Source: Siderastrea radians
Lineage: Eukaryota > Cnidaria > Anthozoa > Scleractinia > Rhizangiidae
Direction of reading: 5' to 3'
Assembly: GCA_964017195.1 (NCBI GenBank)
Contig: OZ024891.1
Span: 9,833,182 to 9,897,181, forward strand
Length of the DNA: 64,000 bases
The translations under genes and the position numbers were made by a program. A model generated the notes under the pieces. It was not told the origin of the DNA and made no database searches. It worked only from the letters and a program-made list of their open reading frames with translations. This document shows positions 1 through 11,084 of the stretch, piece by piece. Position 1 is the stretch's first letter; every line of letters begins with the position of its first letter.

Positions 1-77
1 AGAACTTTACTGAAAAAAGGTGTAACTGAAATATCTCATTTGAATCATAAGATGCAAATTTCAATCATTTTATTGCC
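1..77. repeat. Dispersed repeat, copy 1
   Basis: The first 77 bases match 20871-20946 in the same orientation with only a few substitutions and one indel, up to the shared words ATTTCAATCATTTTATTGCC. The second copy stops exactly where the duplicated gene B segment begins, so this repeat marks a breakpoint. Its left end lies outside the window, so its full size is unknown. Confidence 0.7.
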
Positions 78-880
78 AAAAATAGTTCACAATGGAGGGA
101 AGTTTACATTATAAAGATTTTCCTAATGGAATTGAGATATTTCAGTCATCTCCTCTCCTTTACGATTCACTTTCTGTCAAAAAACGTCTATACATTTTAA
201 CTAGACGAATACAAATTTGGTGACGTCATTTTCCTTAAAAATAGCAAAATGTCAAAAACATGTGGCGATGATTCCTTGTAATACGATTTTCTATTGTGCA
301 CTTCACATGTTCAGGTTTTTTTTTTCGATGAACCCGGATATTTGGCATGTTTGAATTCTGGTTTCCGTACTTACCTATTTTCTGTCGTCACTTAAGCACG
401 CACGCATGATCACAAACGTTCATGAAGCAAGACTCTAGACTCTTCCATACTAATACCTTACAAACATAAGGGCCCCCTATCAGCTTCAATTATGATAAAG
501 TGCTTGTTGGTGTAATTGACGGGTCTTTGTTGTTGCTCTGTTCAATCAACATTAAGCACGGACGTTTGTGCGTCACGGATGGCATCAGCAAGATCAATTT
601 TTCATGGCATCAGCAAGATCAATTTTTCTCTTTTTGGCGCATTTGACGCGATTGTGTCTGCAACAATAAGCCACTAGACAAAACAAATAAACAAAAAACA
701 ACAATGACAACAATGAATGAGTAAATAAGTAAAACCAAGGCAACAAAAGAGACTTTCAATTTTCCGTTGACGTACGTGGCTCACAAAGAGTCTTCGCTGA
801 AGTTCCTTTAAAAATTACCAACACCTTCCTCCCCCGTAAACAACTTCGTTGCTAGTGGGAAAAAGTAACCTTATTTCGTA
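78..880. other. Unassigned non-coding stretch
   Basis: No open frame with recognisable protein content and no RNA gene is seen. The only structure noted is a 26-bp tandem doublet at about 579-628 (ATGGCATCAGCAAGATCAAT plus a T-rich tail, twice). The stretch ends at the left arm of the large inverted repeat. Confidence 0.5.
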
Positions 881-1545
881 TGGCGCGTTATCAGGGTCAA
901 AATTAAATGTACAAACTTTTTCCAGTTTGAATTTCGAAACAAGTCTTTTTGCGTATAATTACTTTCTAATTGCAGCTCTTTTCTAGTGTGAATTTCGAAA
1001 CAAGTCTTTTTGCTTACAATTACTTTCTAATTGCAGCTCTTGTTGCATGCTTAATTGTGAATGAAGTTTATCTTGTCATTACCTGCTAAAAAGTACTTCT
1101 TTTTGCGCGTTTGTTGAGGTGAATAGAGTATCACTACATTAAAAATTACTTGTGAAATGTTTGTCTGCGTGATGTTTGCGAGCCACCCTACGATAGTCGC
1201 TTTGCACGCAAATTCATTTGTAAATATCTAAACTCTTAGTACACATTCTCTTGATAAGGCTCTATTTGCAGTGCATCACTGGCGCCGTACGTCTTGCTCT
1301 GGTGCGATCGAAATCACGCTGACTTTGCCGATTTCCGGTTTATCAACATGCAATTACTTTTGAAAAAAGTCTTCCTAAACAAATTTTCTGCGAAAAGTCT
1401 TCCTCGACAAATTTTCTGCGAAAAATCAACCAGGCGTTCCAACAGACAGACCACGTGGTTTGAGAAAGTCACGTGATTCAAACGCTCCCATGATGCGCTT
1501 CAATCCTTAATTGTCACACAATTTTGTCACACCATTTAGAGATTT
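881..1545. repeat. Left arm of outer inverted repeat
   Basis: This segment is present in reverse complement at 10397-11031. Shared landmarks include TGGCGCGTTATCAGGGTCAA at the outer end, the GGCGCCGTACGTCTTGCTCT block near 1281, and GTCACACCATTTAGAGATTT at the inner end. Both arms carry a short tandem doublet of about 60 bp around TTCGAAACAAGTCTTTTTGC. A Penelope-like retroelement 5' region starts immediately inside this arm and a truncated Penelope-like reverse transcriptase abuts the other arm. The arms could be the inverted terminal repeats that Penelope-like elements sometimes carry, or an independent foldback element. Confidence 0.85.
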
Positions 1546-1774
1546 CTTCGTGTTGTGCTGTTTTTCTCTTCTTTGTTTTTATTTCGCTTATGGCTCCAAA
1601 CGCGTCGCGCGAGTGCGCTCAACGTCTGGTAGACGGCAGATTTTATCAGAAACACAAACTGAATTGCCAAATAAATTGTTAACTTAATACGTCCTGTTGA
1701 CGTGCTGATCAAATCGTTCCACACAAGGGCGTGATAGACCGCCCCCGACGAGATCTCGCCGGCTCAAAAGGAAA

Positions 1775-2690
1775 ATGGAAAAATCGGAACAATCAGTGTT
1801 GAGACTGAAAGAACACATGGACAGGGGCACATGCCCAAAAGACTTACGCTACGACGCAAAAGCGAACATTTACCCCGACGAAGAGTTTAAATCTGACATA
1901 AAAGCGATCAGAAAAGAAGCCGAACAGACGTTCTTACACTATCGCCGTATCGAACGCAACCAGGACAAGTTGCGCAGAGCCAAATCGTGTAAACCTAAAA
2001 GAGACAAACACTCAAATCGGGACAGTTTAACAGCACGCCCCCAGTCTAGCAAATGTGCGACCGGCTTACTATTGACAAAACTATTGCCGCTAATCTAGAG
2101 ACACGACTACAAGAAGTCAATGTAATGATGAGAAAACTTGAAGAAATGAACAATAAAACTGTTGAAGCTTATCCCTGTCTGCTCTCTGGGTGCGTAAACT
2201 AGCAAGCAAAGGAGGATATAATAGAAAAGCGCAAAGTTGAGAACAAAAAAACACAAAGAAATAAAGAAAAAAGCCATAAAGATACAACAGCTTAAAAAAC
2301 AGAATTTAAGAGAAATACAAAAGAACCTCTCAAATTTTGAATTAACAGGGGGTCAAGTTAATCTCCTCTCTCGGGGATTGAAGCTTGTACCCACGCCAAT
2401 AACAAACGAAACCGCATTAAGAAAACAACTGTTAACAGACTTCAAAGATTTTGCTAGGAGAATGCGGCTCCAGTACATATATCGCGGCGAAGATAATAAC
2501 ATCCACCCCTTCTATGTCAATTCTAACTGGGAACCGCCAGTTAAACAGTCAGTTCAACAGTCAGTCAGTCAGTCAGTCAGTCAGTCAGTCAGTCAGGCAG
2601 TCAGTCAGTTCAACAGTCAATTGCTTTAGAGAGCTACATGTACCTGGAAGAAATTAAAATGCAACTTGCGCAAACACCGATAACCAAACC
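1775..2690 (+). pseudogene. Penelope-like element, N-terminal coding half (decayed)
   Basis: Two open stretches in different frames (1775-2098 and 2237-2629) read as the highly charged N-terminal part of a Penelope-like retroelement polyprotein. The first has an LKEHMDRGTCPKDLRYDAKA segment and Lys/Arg-rich helices; the second has FELTGGQVNLLSRGLKLVPT followed by LLTDFKDFARRMRLQYIYRG and the NWEPPV motif. Frameshifts and stops separate them. Similarity is lost near 2690, before the reverse transcriptase. The matching RT part appears in the same orientation at 9846, so roughly 7 kb of other DNA now splits the element. A CAGT microsatellite has expanded within the frame after NWEPPV. Family assignment is from recognition, not a search. 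Confidence 0.7.
2540..2612. repeat. (CAGT)n microsatellite in retroelement frame
   Basis: A run of CAGT units follows the NWEPPV codons of the Penelope-like remnant and encodes a Ser-Val-Gln repeat in one frame. It is a secondary expansion in a dead element. Confidence 0.85.
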
Positions 2691-2934
2691 GAAACACAAC
2701 TTTACCAATATTTTTTCGGTAACAATAAATGAAATTTCCTACACGTAAACGACGTTAATGATTTCTGAAGACGATAAAGAGTGTGCATAACATGAAAATG
2801 TCAAAACAATACTGTATTTCATTTCACACATTTTCCGCACTAATGAAGCAACGATTACCTAAAACGAAAATTATTTCACGAAAATGAAATTCTACAAATG
2901 TTATTGAAATTTTCCAAAGGAAAATTTATCTTTA

Positions 2935-3515
2935 GGCACTGCTGGGTGATGTTGCGTTACAAAAGAGCAAGATTTTCTTGTTTTGTTTTTGTTTTTGTAG
3001 GAGGGCTTGATTTCTATCTTCAAAAGTAACTTCTGAGAGGGTTGTTTGAATACAGTTCTCTGGGTGTCCTCTCAAGGAGATGTGTTTTGAAGTTTGTGAT
3101 GCTCTCTTCAAATAATGTTTCAGAAGAGTTAGTTCTAAGTAGTCTTAGAGCCTCTCCTTTGATGAATCTTCTTTTCACTCCTGATGAATGGCAGTTTGAA
3201 AAATGGGTGTACTGAAGTGTTTCGGTGGGCTTAAAGCGGGTGCGTACATCTAGCACCGACTCAGTTTTAAACCGTTCGCCTTTGTAAACAGTCCAAGAAG
3301 TTTGTTTCTGTTTCGGATACTTCAGCGGAAAACTTCATAGTTTGATGGAGTTTGTTAGCTTGTTCAATGAACTGTGTGATCTCTTCTCTTGTGGTGTTCT
3401 AGAGGGAGCAGATGTCGTCAATGAATCTTTTCCAGGCGAGCGGTTTTAAAGCGCTTTGATTTAAGATCTCTGTTTCTACCTTAGCCATGAAAATATTTGT
3501 GAAAGCCGACATTTT
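2935..3515 (-). pseudogene. Penelope-like reverse transcriptase fragment, antisense
   Basis: Read on the minus strand, this region gives an RT palm-to-thumb segment: a degraded AFTNIFMAKVETEI stretch, then WKRFIDDICSL with the catalytic IDD, a stop, then NTTREEITQFIEQANKLHQT, the ETNFLDC block, and FKPTETLQYTHFSNCHSSGV with RRFIKGEALRLLRTNSSETL. Similarity fades with frameshifts near 2935. It overlaps in content with the plus-strand RT remnant at 9846-10393, so it is from another copy. There is no GIY-YIG endonuclease in view. Confidence 0.75.
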
Positions 3516-3658
3516 ATAAAACAGCAACCATTGCTTAACGACATTTTCAAGGAACCGCCCCTAACATCGTCCAAAAGAGGGCGTTCCCTTAAGATATACT
3601 GGCGAGAGCACTAGAAAGCCTGAAACACGCGCGTAGGAGTCACGTAGGCCCGTCACTG

Positions 3659-4618
3659 TTAAGAGCGGCTCTCTGTAACTTTCACCTAGGACCATGCAAG
3701 ATAGAAAAATCGAAAATTGCCAAACTTTGTCAAAATAAAGATCTTCCCAAACCATTTATAAAAATATAAGTTTCAGTTTATTTCGGTCAATATTTTACCG
3801 ATGCGACGACTTTATCATTCTGATGGCTCGGGAGCGAGTAAAAACGACTTGAAAGTGTCACTTTATTCAACTGCTCGTCTTGAATTGTGAAGACAGGAAT
3901 ATCAATATCAAAGCCATGTAGTATAAGTAGGATATTCCCTTGTCATGTTTGCTTTGTCAAATTTGAATTCGATCAAAACCAGAATTTTTGAGAGATTTTT
4001 AAAATTTAACCGTTTCGAGCGGCATAGTCGCACGCTAAAAAATGTTGAAATTCAGGGCCAAAAAATGCACTCTGGTATATGGCTTTCGCAGGTGAGACTT
4101 CACTTGTTGAAAAAGCAATCTTTCCTGTACGATTTGATGAAAAAAAAATTTGGGGTAAATGAAATGGTAAATTTTGGGAGCGCTTTATCTACACCCTATT
4201 TTCCAAGTGAAGACGACCTTTTGACCTTGACAGGCGCGGAAGTAATGACCAGCGTTTTCAAATAACACGCGCTAATTCCATTTTTTAGAGAAAAGTTTCA
4301 CAATGTTTGGCACTTACCAATTAATTGAACCTCAAATAAAGTCATCAGCCGCAAACAGGACACGTTTTCGCTAGCAAATAACTTTGGTTGTCAGTGATTA
4401 ACATCGGCAAATTTGCATAAATTTGAAACATTTGTTTTTCACAAAAAACTCGTTTTTTACCTTCATTGTTTCTAAAGTAAAAATACCCAAAAAAAACAGT
4501 AAAGCATTAACTATCTATGAAGCAAATCGTACCTTAATAACCGTTTTTTGTGAAAAAATGACGAGATTTCTGCTAGCCGCCCATAACAACTGATGACAAC
4601 CGTTGAACATTTTTGGGT
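3659..4618. repeat. Left arm of inner inverted repeat
   Basis: This arm is repeated in reverse complement at 8396-9370. Shared blocks include TTAAGAGCGGCTCTCTGTAA at the outer end, the GGACCATGCAAGATAGAAAA block, the AACACGCGCTAATTCCATTT block, and CCGTTGAACATTTTTGGGT at the inner end. The arms differ by many substitutions and small indels. An open frame at 3945-4265 lies wholly within the arm and has no recognisable domain. No transposase is seen between the arms. Confidence 0.8.
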
Positions 4619-5047
4619 AAATGATGGCTGTACAGTCATGCAGTACACAGTGGTCTTAGATTACAAAACCACATGGCCAGGCAAAATGCAAACAGCTGTC
4701 AGCAGTTATCGTAAACAGCGAATCTCCAATATGCAGGAATGGACGAGAAACAAAAGAGATGTCTAAACCTTTGCCTCTAGTGCAATGAATTGTTTTAAAA
4801 TACAAACCAGTCTTTATAGAATTAGTACTGTAGAATGTAAAATTATCTCTCTTAACCAAAGAAAAAAAAGAGCCAAATAAAGTTACCGGTCATTATACTT
4901 CCACAATCGTAATGTAACAAACATGCCTCGCGACACAAATCTTGCACGTGAGTTGAACTGCCATGGCTTTGTGTGGGTATTCGGAAATAGTTGGCGGAAG
5001 TTGTGGGGTTAGTTCAGACAACCCAGCGGAATGTCCAGTGTGTTACT

Positions 5048-5170
5048 TACTTCTTATTAACTGAGAGTGAGGGTCGTACTGGGAGAATATTGCCCGAGGT
5101 CGTACAACAAAGACTGGGGGCAATATTCTCTCAGTACGGTCTCGAACTAGCGAGAGTTTAATAAGAAGAA
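5048..5170. repeat. Palindromic MITE-like hairpin
   Basis: The sequence folds back on itself: CTTCTTATTAACTGAGAGTG and GGGAGAATATTGCCC on the left pair with GGGGCAATATTCTCTCAGTA and the reverse of CTTCTTATTAAACTCTCG on the right. The loop is about 20 bp. It is compact and non-coding. Confidence 0.7.
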
Positions 5171-5171
5171 G

Positions 5172-5399
5172 TGGCGCCAAAGGGTATGGTTTTTGAGCCT
5201 TTTTGGTCTGAAATAGGGTATATATTTTGACCATTTTGGTCTGAAATAGGGTGAGGTTTGTGCCCCTCCCGGGGGGTACTCCCTTATATAAGCTATATTG
5301 GTATGTGTGGCGCCAAAGGGTATGGTTCTTGAGCCTTTTTGATCTGAAATAGGGTATAGATTTTAACCAGTTTGGTCTGAAATAGCGTGAGGTTTGTGC
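5172..5399. repeat. Two direct copies of a ~92-bp repeat
   Basis: Copies at about 5172-5263 and 5307-5399 both begin GTGGCGCCAAAGGGTATGGT and end with GTGAGGTTTGTGC. They contain an internal TTTGGTCTGAAATAGGGT submotif that occurs twice per copy. They are separated by a CCCCTCCCGGGGGGTACTCC segment. Confidence 0.7.
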
Positions 5400-7428
5400 A
5401 CTCTGATATGGGATCTGGTAAGGTTCTTACAAGAAGCTATCTTTTTATTAATTTTCTTCTCCAAAGAACTGAAGTTTGATTAACGTTGGGAATTTGAAGC
5501 CCTTCTCAACTGTTTGCGCAAAATACTTTTTGCTGTTCGCTCTCTTTCTCTGCCTCAAAATAAGAAAAGAAAGGACAAGAAAAAGAAAACCCGCGGAGGC
5601 ACGAATCTTCCGAAAAAGGTTAGCTCGCTTGACGCGAAGTGCCGAAAGCGTGGATTTTCCGGCACAAGCTACACACGTCCCGCGCGTTCGTATGATGCAT
5701 CAAGAAATACGTAATGTTTTGTACTCGGTCTTTAGCTTGGATACAACTGTACATGCCGCCACCAGGAGTTGTAAAATCTTGCCTAAGGCCAAATAATACG
5801 GAAGACATTCGTGCAACTATTCGCGCAACGATGTTGCGCTTATTATCACCTCCGCGTCGCGTGTTCATGTTGCAGAAAGTTAGTTGCTTCTACTTTTCGA
5901 AAAATAAAGATTTGTTGCGTGTATAGGTGAGAACACTCTCAACTTGTAACGTATTCTCGGTGTGCGACACGTTGCACGAAAATCTTGCCGGTATTACTGA
6001 AGCGAGATAATGCAATAACTCATGGTATACACCATTTGTCCACATTTGTTATCACCTGGGGCGCAACACCCATCTCTCCATCTTGGGGTACATCCATAGA
6101 TAAGTGAGGAGTAAACGAAGTTATGCACTGCCCAAATTAAAAATTCTGTCAAGATACCCGCCTGTTACAATGAGACATATTTGGCAGCTAGGGTGGATGA
6201 ATACTTCCAAGGGATATATTCCTTTTGACATAAAGTAACGAAGACAGGAAAACTCGGCACAGATTCTGACGTTTGACGATGCTCGGAACTGTTTTTTTTT
6301 TCTGATTTTTAAAGGCATTTTTGAGGTCAATGAAGTTCGTTTGGGTTTAACAATATTCCCGCGACACCGGGAAAGGTTTGGAATCCGCTGGAGATCCTGT
6401 AAGAAAAACTGCAGCTGTCCAAGTGAAGTATCCGTTAAATATTTAGGTCCGTCAAATATTTAGGTCCAATTTGCAGCAAATTATGTGGTAGGGCAGATAG
6501 TAGAGAATTACAGCAATCGATCCGAGAACACAGTTGCAAAGGTGTGTATTAGTATACCGCAGTTTTTGTGTGACAGGAACTTTGTGGTAGTAACTAGATT
6601 ACGTAGATGATAGAAAGCTGTTTTGTACAGTTAATTCACTTACTTATTCATAGAAAGGACATTTTCAAACCATACGCCAGTGTTCTTGGCTGACTATTTA
6701 TATAGCAGCCGTTTATATATATATGTAGTTGACGTAGGTAGTATCGTGGAAGCCATTGAAGCACACCCGCAAGACAGTTTTTCATTACCTAGTTTTCGCA
6801 ACACTAAAAACGGAGGTTTTAAAAAAAAAAGGCTTGGGATGGACCGGAATATCTACGTTTGTTTATGAAGAAATGTTTTTAGGGCAAAGGGGCCCCGCAT
6901 ACCCCTATAATTGATTTTTTTTTTTTTGTTTAGAATGGTTAAAAATAAAACCATCAGCATTAAATTTATCACAGGCACTTCTAGTTAGAAAAGTGGCACT
7001 TATTAGAGTAAACAACAGCAACCAAAAAACACACACACAAAGAAAACAAACAAACAAAAAACGAGTCATGCCCAGAGATGGTAGCCAGACAACATTCCAG
7101 GAGACAAGAGTAGGAAAAAACATCGGACAGATTCTGCTGCAGGATAGCAAAGAAAAAAAGCAATAATAAAAATCCAGGCTTTTCATCTCAGGAAGTCCTT
7201 TTAACATGTCCGATGATCAATCGTGTCGCTTTTATCTGCCCTTCCTCTCATCCCCTCTCCTCACCGCCTCTATATGTTGCAAGTTGTTGAGTACTTTCAA
7301 TAGCATCCGAGCCTTTTCTGCTGCCTTGTCTTTCTGTGAACTGTCCACACTTTTAAATCGAGGATCGTATGTGTGGCTCCAAAATAGCACGGTAAAAGCC
7401 AGGATTGGACCTCTCTGGTTTGTAATTT
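5400..7428. other. Interior of inverted-repeat element, no gene recognised
   Basis: Several open frames exist here on both strands (for example 5476-5868, 6905-7207 and 7206-7649) but none shows a recognisable domain, codon periodicity or splice-supported continuation. The 5500-5730 frame is lysine-rich and could be a dead TE coding fragment. A short CA/AAAC-rich simple stretch lies at about 7020-7060. No transposase, integrase or polymerase motif was found. Confidence 0.4.
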
Positions 7429-7570
7429 ATGCATGGTTCAATTCTACCTGTTACCATCCACCCCCCGGGCATACCCCCGGGGATTTGCAATTTTTTTCTC
7501 ACTTGGCGGTCTATTCCCCACCCCTGGGCACGCAGAAAGAGACAATTCCCCACCCCCGGGACTCCTCATC
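7429..7570. repeat. GC-rich inverted repeat, left copy
   Basis: This block (CATGGTTCAATTCTACCTGT, CCCCCGGGCATACCCCCGGG, CCCCACCCCCGGGACTC) is matched in reverse complement at 8218-8355. The two copies face each other about 650 bp apart. GC content is far above the surroundings. Confidence 0.6.
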
Positions 7571-8217
7571 GACCACAAATACGTTGTTTATGGATCACGA
7601 TATTGATTTCCGTACAATAGCAGAACCAGACGTTTTGACAAGAACTTAAACTATTTTCTAGAGTTTATTGAAAGAAAGACACTACCTGTATAAAATAATA
7701 AAAACATGAACACTATATTTGAAAAGGAAAACTGGAGAAAAACTCTAACCGCACTGGCATGCGGCTGATGAGTAAAGAAACATTCTTTGACACGTGTTTT
7801 ATTCTAAATATGGCACATACACCCGTGAACAAATTGGTGGCAGCATTTTAAAAGAGTTTTTCTTAGCTTGTTTCGTAAGAAAACTGGACTGACATCCCTC
7901 TTTAATATAAATCCGTGCATCTCTTTTATACAGAGTCTATTAAAGTCGTCCTAATATATTTTTTTGTATATAAATACGCTGAAGAAATATTTCTTTGTTT
8001 GTGACGAACGTCATCCATTCGCGTACGCATCAAACGCACATTCGTTTAACAATTTATAATAAATGTACCTTCGAATACAGATTTTAATTTTGAGAGATTG
8101 TTCTACACTAACCAGTCTCCTACAAATTCTAGAGATTTTCCCTGGAAATAGGCAGTCTTCACGCGGTCCGGTGTCAGCCGAGAAGTGACATACTTCACAA
8201 GAACAACAAGAAGTTAT

Positions 8218-8355
8218 TTTCTATTTGCCCCACCCCCCTACTCCCGGGACAAGACGGCTTCGAACAATTCACCACCCCCGGGCCCGGAGGGTTGGACTTG
8301 TCCCCGGGGGTGCCCGAGGAGGGGATGGTAACAGGTAAAATTGAACCATGCATTA
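8218..8355. repeat. GC-rich inverted repeat, right copy
   Basis: Reverse-complement partner of 7429-7570, ending GGTAAAATTGAACCATGCAT. It lies just inside the right arm of the inner inverted repeat. Confidence 0.6.
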
Positions 8356-8395
8356 AGACCAGTGTATATTGCGTGACAGCAACGTTTTCGCGACC

Positions 8396-9370
8396 GCCCA
8401 AAAATGTTCGACGGTTGTCACGGGCGGCCAGAAGAAATCTCGACCTTTCTTCATCAGAAAAGAGTCATTAAGGTACGATTTGCTTTATAAATAGTTAGGT
8501 AACACTTTATTGGTTTTCTTCACCACTCTTTTGAAAAAAACTGAAGGCAGAAAATCGAGTTTGTTGTGAAAGAAAAATGTTTCAAATTTATGCAAATTTG
8601 CCGATGTTAATCACCAACAACCAAAGTTTGCCTTGGCCAAAAAGCGTATTTGCTAGCGAAAACCTGTCCTGTTTTCGGCTGATGACTTTATTTGAGGCTC
8701 TATTAATTAGTAAGTACCAAACATTGTGATACTTGTTTTAAAAAAGATGGAATTAGCGCGTGTTATTTGAAAACGCTGGTCATTACTTCCCCGCCTGTCA
8801 AGGTCAAAAGGTCGTCTTCGCTTGGAAAATAGGGTGTAGTTAAAGCCCTCCCAAAATTTACCATTTCATTTACCCAAAAATTTTTTTTCATCAAATCGTA
8901 GAGGAAAGATTGCTTACTCCAACAAGTGTAGTCTCACCTGCGCAAGCCATCTACCAGAGTGCTTTTTTTGGTCCTGAATTTCAACATTTTTTAGCGTGCG
9001 ACTATGCCGCTCGAAACGGTTAAATTTTAAAAATCTCTCAAAAATTCTGGACTTGATCGAATTCAAATTTGACAAAGCACACCTGACAAGGGAATATCCT
9101 ACGTATACTACATGGCTTTAATATTGATATTTCTGTCTTCACAATTCAAGACGAGCGGTTGATTGAAGTGACACTTTCAAGTCGTTTTTACTCGCTCCCG
9201 AGCCATCGGAATGATAAAGTCGCCGTAACGGTAAAATATCTACCGGAATAAGTTAAAACTTATATTCTTATAAATGGTTTGGAAAGACCTTTATTGTGAG
9301 AAAGTTTGGCAATTTTCGATTTTTCTATCTTGCATGGTCCTAGGTGAAAGTTACAGAGAGCCGCTCTTAA
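8396..9370. repeat. Right arm of inner inverted repeat
   Basis: Reverse-complement partner of 3659-4618, running from CCCAAAAATGTTCGACGGTT to TACAGAGAGCCGCTCTTAA. Just outside it, 9409-9438 carries a motif (GTGGGAGTCGCGCAGGCCCA) that is in direct, not inverted, orientation relative to its partner at about 3628-3656. Confidence 0.8.
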
Positions 9371-9459
9371 GTTTTAATACTTTTAAGCCATTTTAAAAGG
9401 CTAACACAAGCACGTGGGAGTCGCGCAGGCCCATCACTCATTTTTTAAAAGAACTGTCC

Positions 9460-9478
9460 CCCACCCCCCCCCCCCCCC
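9460..9478. repeat. Poly-C tract
   Basis: An almost pure cytosine homopolymer run within a C-rich stretch. It is a likely length-variable or error-prone site in any assembly. Confidence 0.8.
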
Positions 9479-9845
9479 ATCCTTCATATATCTAGAAGAG
9501 TTTCCATTCCTTCGGGAGCCCAATCTATACCACGCGACCACGAATACGCTGTTTTTTTCGGACGCCATCTCGTGAAGAACTGGGAATATCGCGCATGCTC
9601 GTCCTTCCAAAATAATCACCGAGAAACGGTCGAGAACCATTAAAATTCGGGCACGGCACTCCAAACAGGCGGGCTGAGACTACCTATTTCAGGAGTGCTC
9701 GGCCCGCCTGGATTTTATGGCACCCGTGCCCATAAATGTGCATTTACACCGCACAATTCAGGAGTGCCGTGCCGTAAATTAGCGGCCCGTGTGCCAAAAT
9801 TTAGGGGTGCCGTGCCCAAAACGCTTGTCGTGTAAATCGGGTTAC

Positions 9846-10396
9846 AGACTCCCAACCCACCAAGAGTACCCGTTTTCTACTCTCTCACAAAGATTCACAA
9901 ACCAACACCTGTTGGTCGGCCTATTGTGGCAGGAAATGACGGACCCACCGAACGACTATCAGCATTTGTTGACAGCATACTTCAGTCTATAGCTAAGTCA
10001 CAAAAGTCACATCTTAAGGACACGACTGACTTTGTAAATTTCATAGAAAGGACAACCCTTCCAGAGGGCACATTTCTATTCTCTCTAGACGTTACCAGCC
10101 TATACACAAATATCCCACAAGAAGAGGGAATAAACACAGTATGCAGAGCATACGAGAACTTCTACGGGGACAACACCTCCATCCACACCCAATCCCTCAG
10201 AGAAATTCTAATTCTTATCCTTCAAGAAAATTCATTTGAATTCAACGATAAGAACTATCTCCAAATACACGGAACCGCAATGGGCACAAAGATGGCAGTC
10301 GCTTTCGCAAACATCGTTATGTCTTCGGTTGAGACGGAAATAATTAGCCAAAGCAATACTAAACCCCCTGAGTGGAAAAGATACATTGACGACAGG
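9846..10396 (+). pseudogene. Penelope-like reverse transcriptase, palm fragment
   Basis: One open frame encodes the front part of a Penelope-like RT: RVPVFYSLTKIHKPTPVGRP, IVAGNDGPTERLSAFVDSIL, then FLFSLDVTSLYTNIPQEEGI with the first catalytic Asp, YLQIHGTAMGTKMAVAFANI, and WKRYIDD with the second and third catalytic residues. The frame is cut immediately after YIDD by the right arm of the outer inverted repeat; thumb and endonuclease domains are absent. It has the same orientation as the N-terminal half at 1775-2690 and is probably its continuation after a large insertion and loss of the intervening segment. Confidence 0.8.
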
Positions 10397-11031
10397 GGGA
10401 AATCTCTAAATGGTGTGACAAAATTATGTGACAAATTTAGGATTGAAGCGCATCATAGGAGAGTGAATCATGTGACTTCCTCAAACCACGTGGTCTGTCT
10501 GTTGGAACGCCTGGTTGATTTTTCGCAGAAAATTTGTCGAGGAAGACTTTTCGCAGAAAATTTGTCAAAAGTAATTGCATGTTGATAAACCGGAAATCGG
10601 CAAAGTCAGCGTAATTTCGATTGCACCAGAGCAAGACGTACGGCGCCAGTGATGCACTGCAAACAGAGCCTTATCAAGAGAATGTGTACTAAGAGTTTAG
10701 ATATTTACAAGATGAATTTGCGTGCAAGGCGACTATCGTAGGGTGGCTCGCAAACATCACACAGAGAAACATTTCACAAGTAATTTTTGATTTTCAACAA
10801 AAGCGCAAAAAGAAGCACTTTTAGCAGGTAATGCCAAGATAAACTTCATTCACAATTAAGCATGCAACAAGAGCTGCAATTAAAAAGTAATTGCAAGCAA
10901 AAAGACTTGTTTCGAAATTCAAACTGGAAAAAGAGCTGCAATTAGAAACTAATTGTACGCAAAAAGAATTGTTTCAAAATTCAAACTGGAAAAAGTTTGT
11001 ACATTTAATTTTGACCCTGATAACGCGCCAT
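10397..11031. repeat. Right arm of outer inverted repeat
   Basis: Reverse complement of 881-1545. It starts GGAAATCTCTAAATGGTGTG directly after the truncated RT and ends CCCTGATAACGCGCCA. The DNA just outside it (11032-11084) is homologous to the intron upstream of gene A exon 2, so the element sits inside what was gene B intron 1. Confidence 0.85.
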
Positions 11032-11084
11032 AATTTTGAGGCTACGCTTAAAACATTGCATATAATTAATCAAACCAGTTAAAG

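Noticed and set aside
3945..4265. 106-codon frame in the inner inverted-repeat arm as a gene
   Set aside because: The same DNA in the other arm (about 8760-9080) is disrupted, and no domain is visible.
7206..7649. 147-codon open frame
   Set aside because: Its 3' half is the GC-rich CCCCGGG repeat that recurs inverted at 8218, and the rest has no recognisable content.
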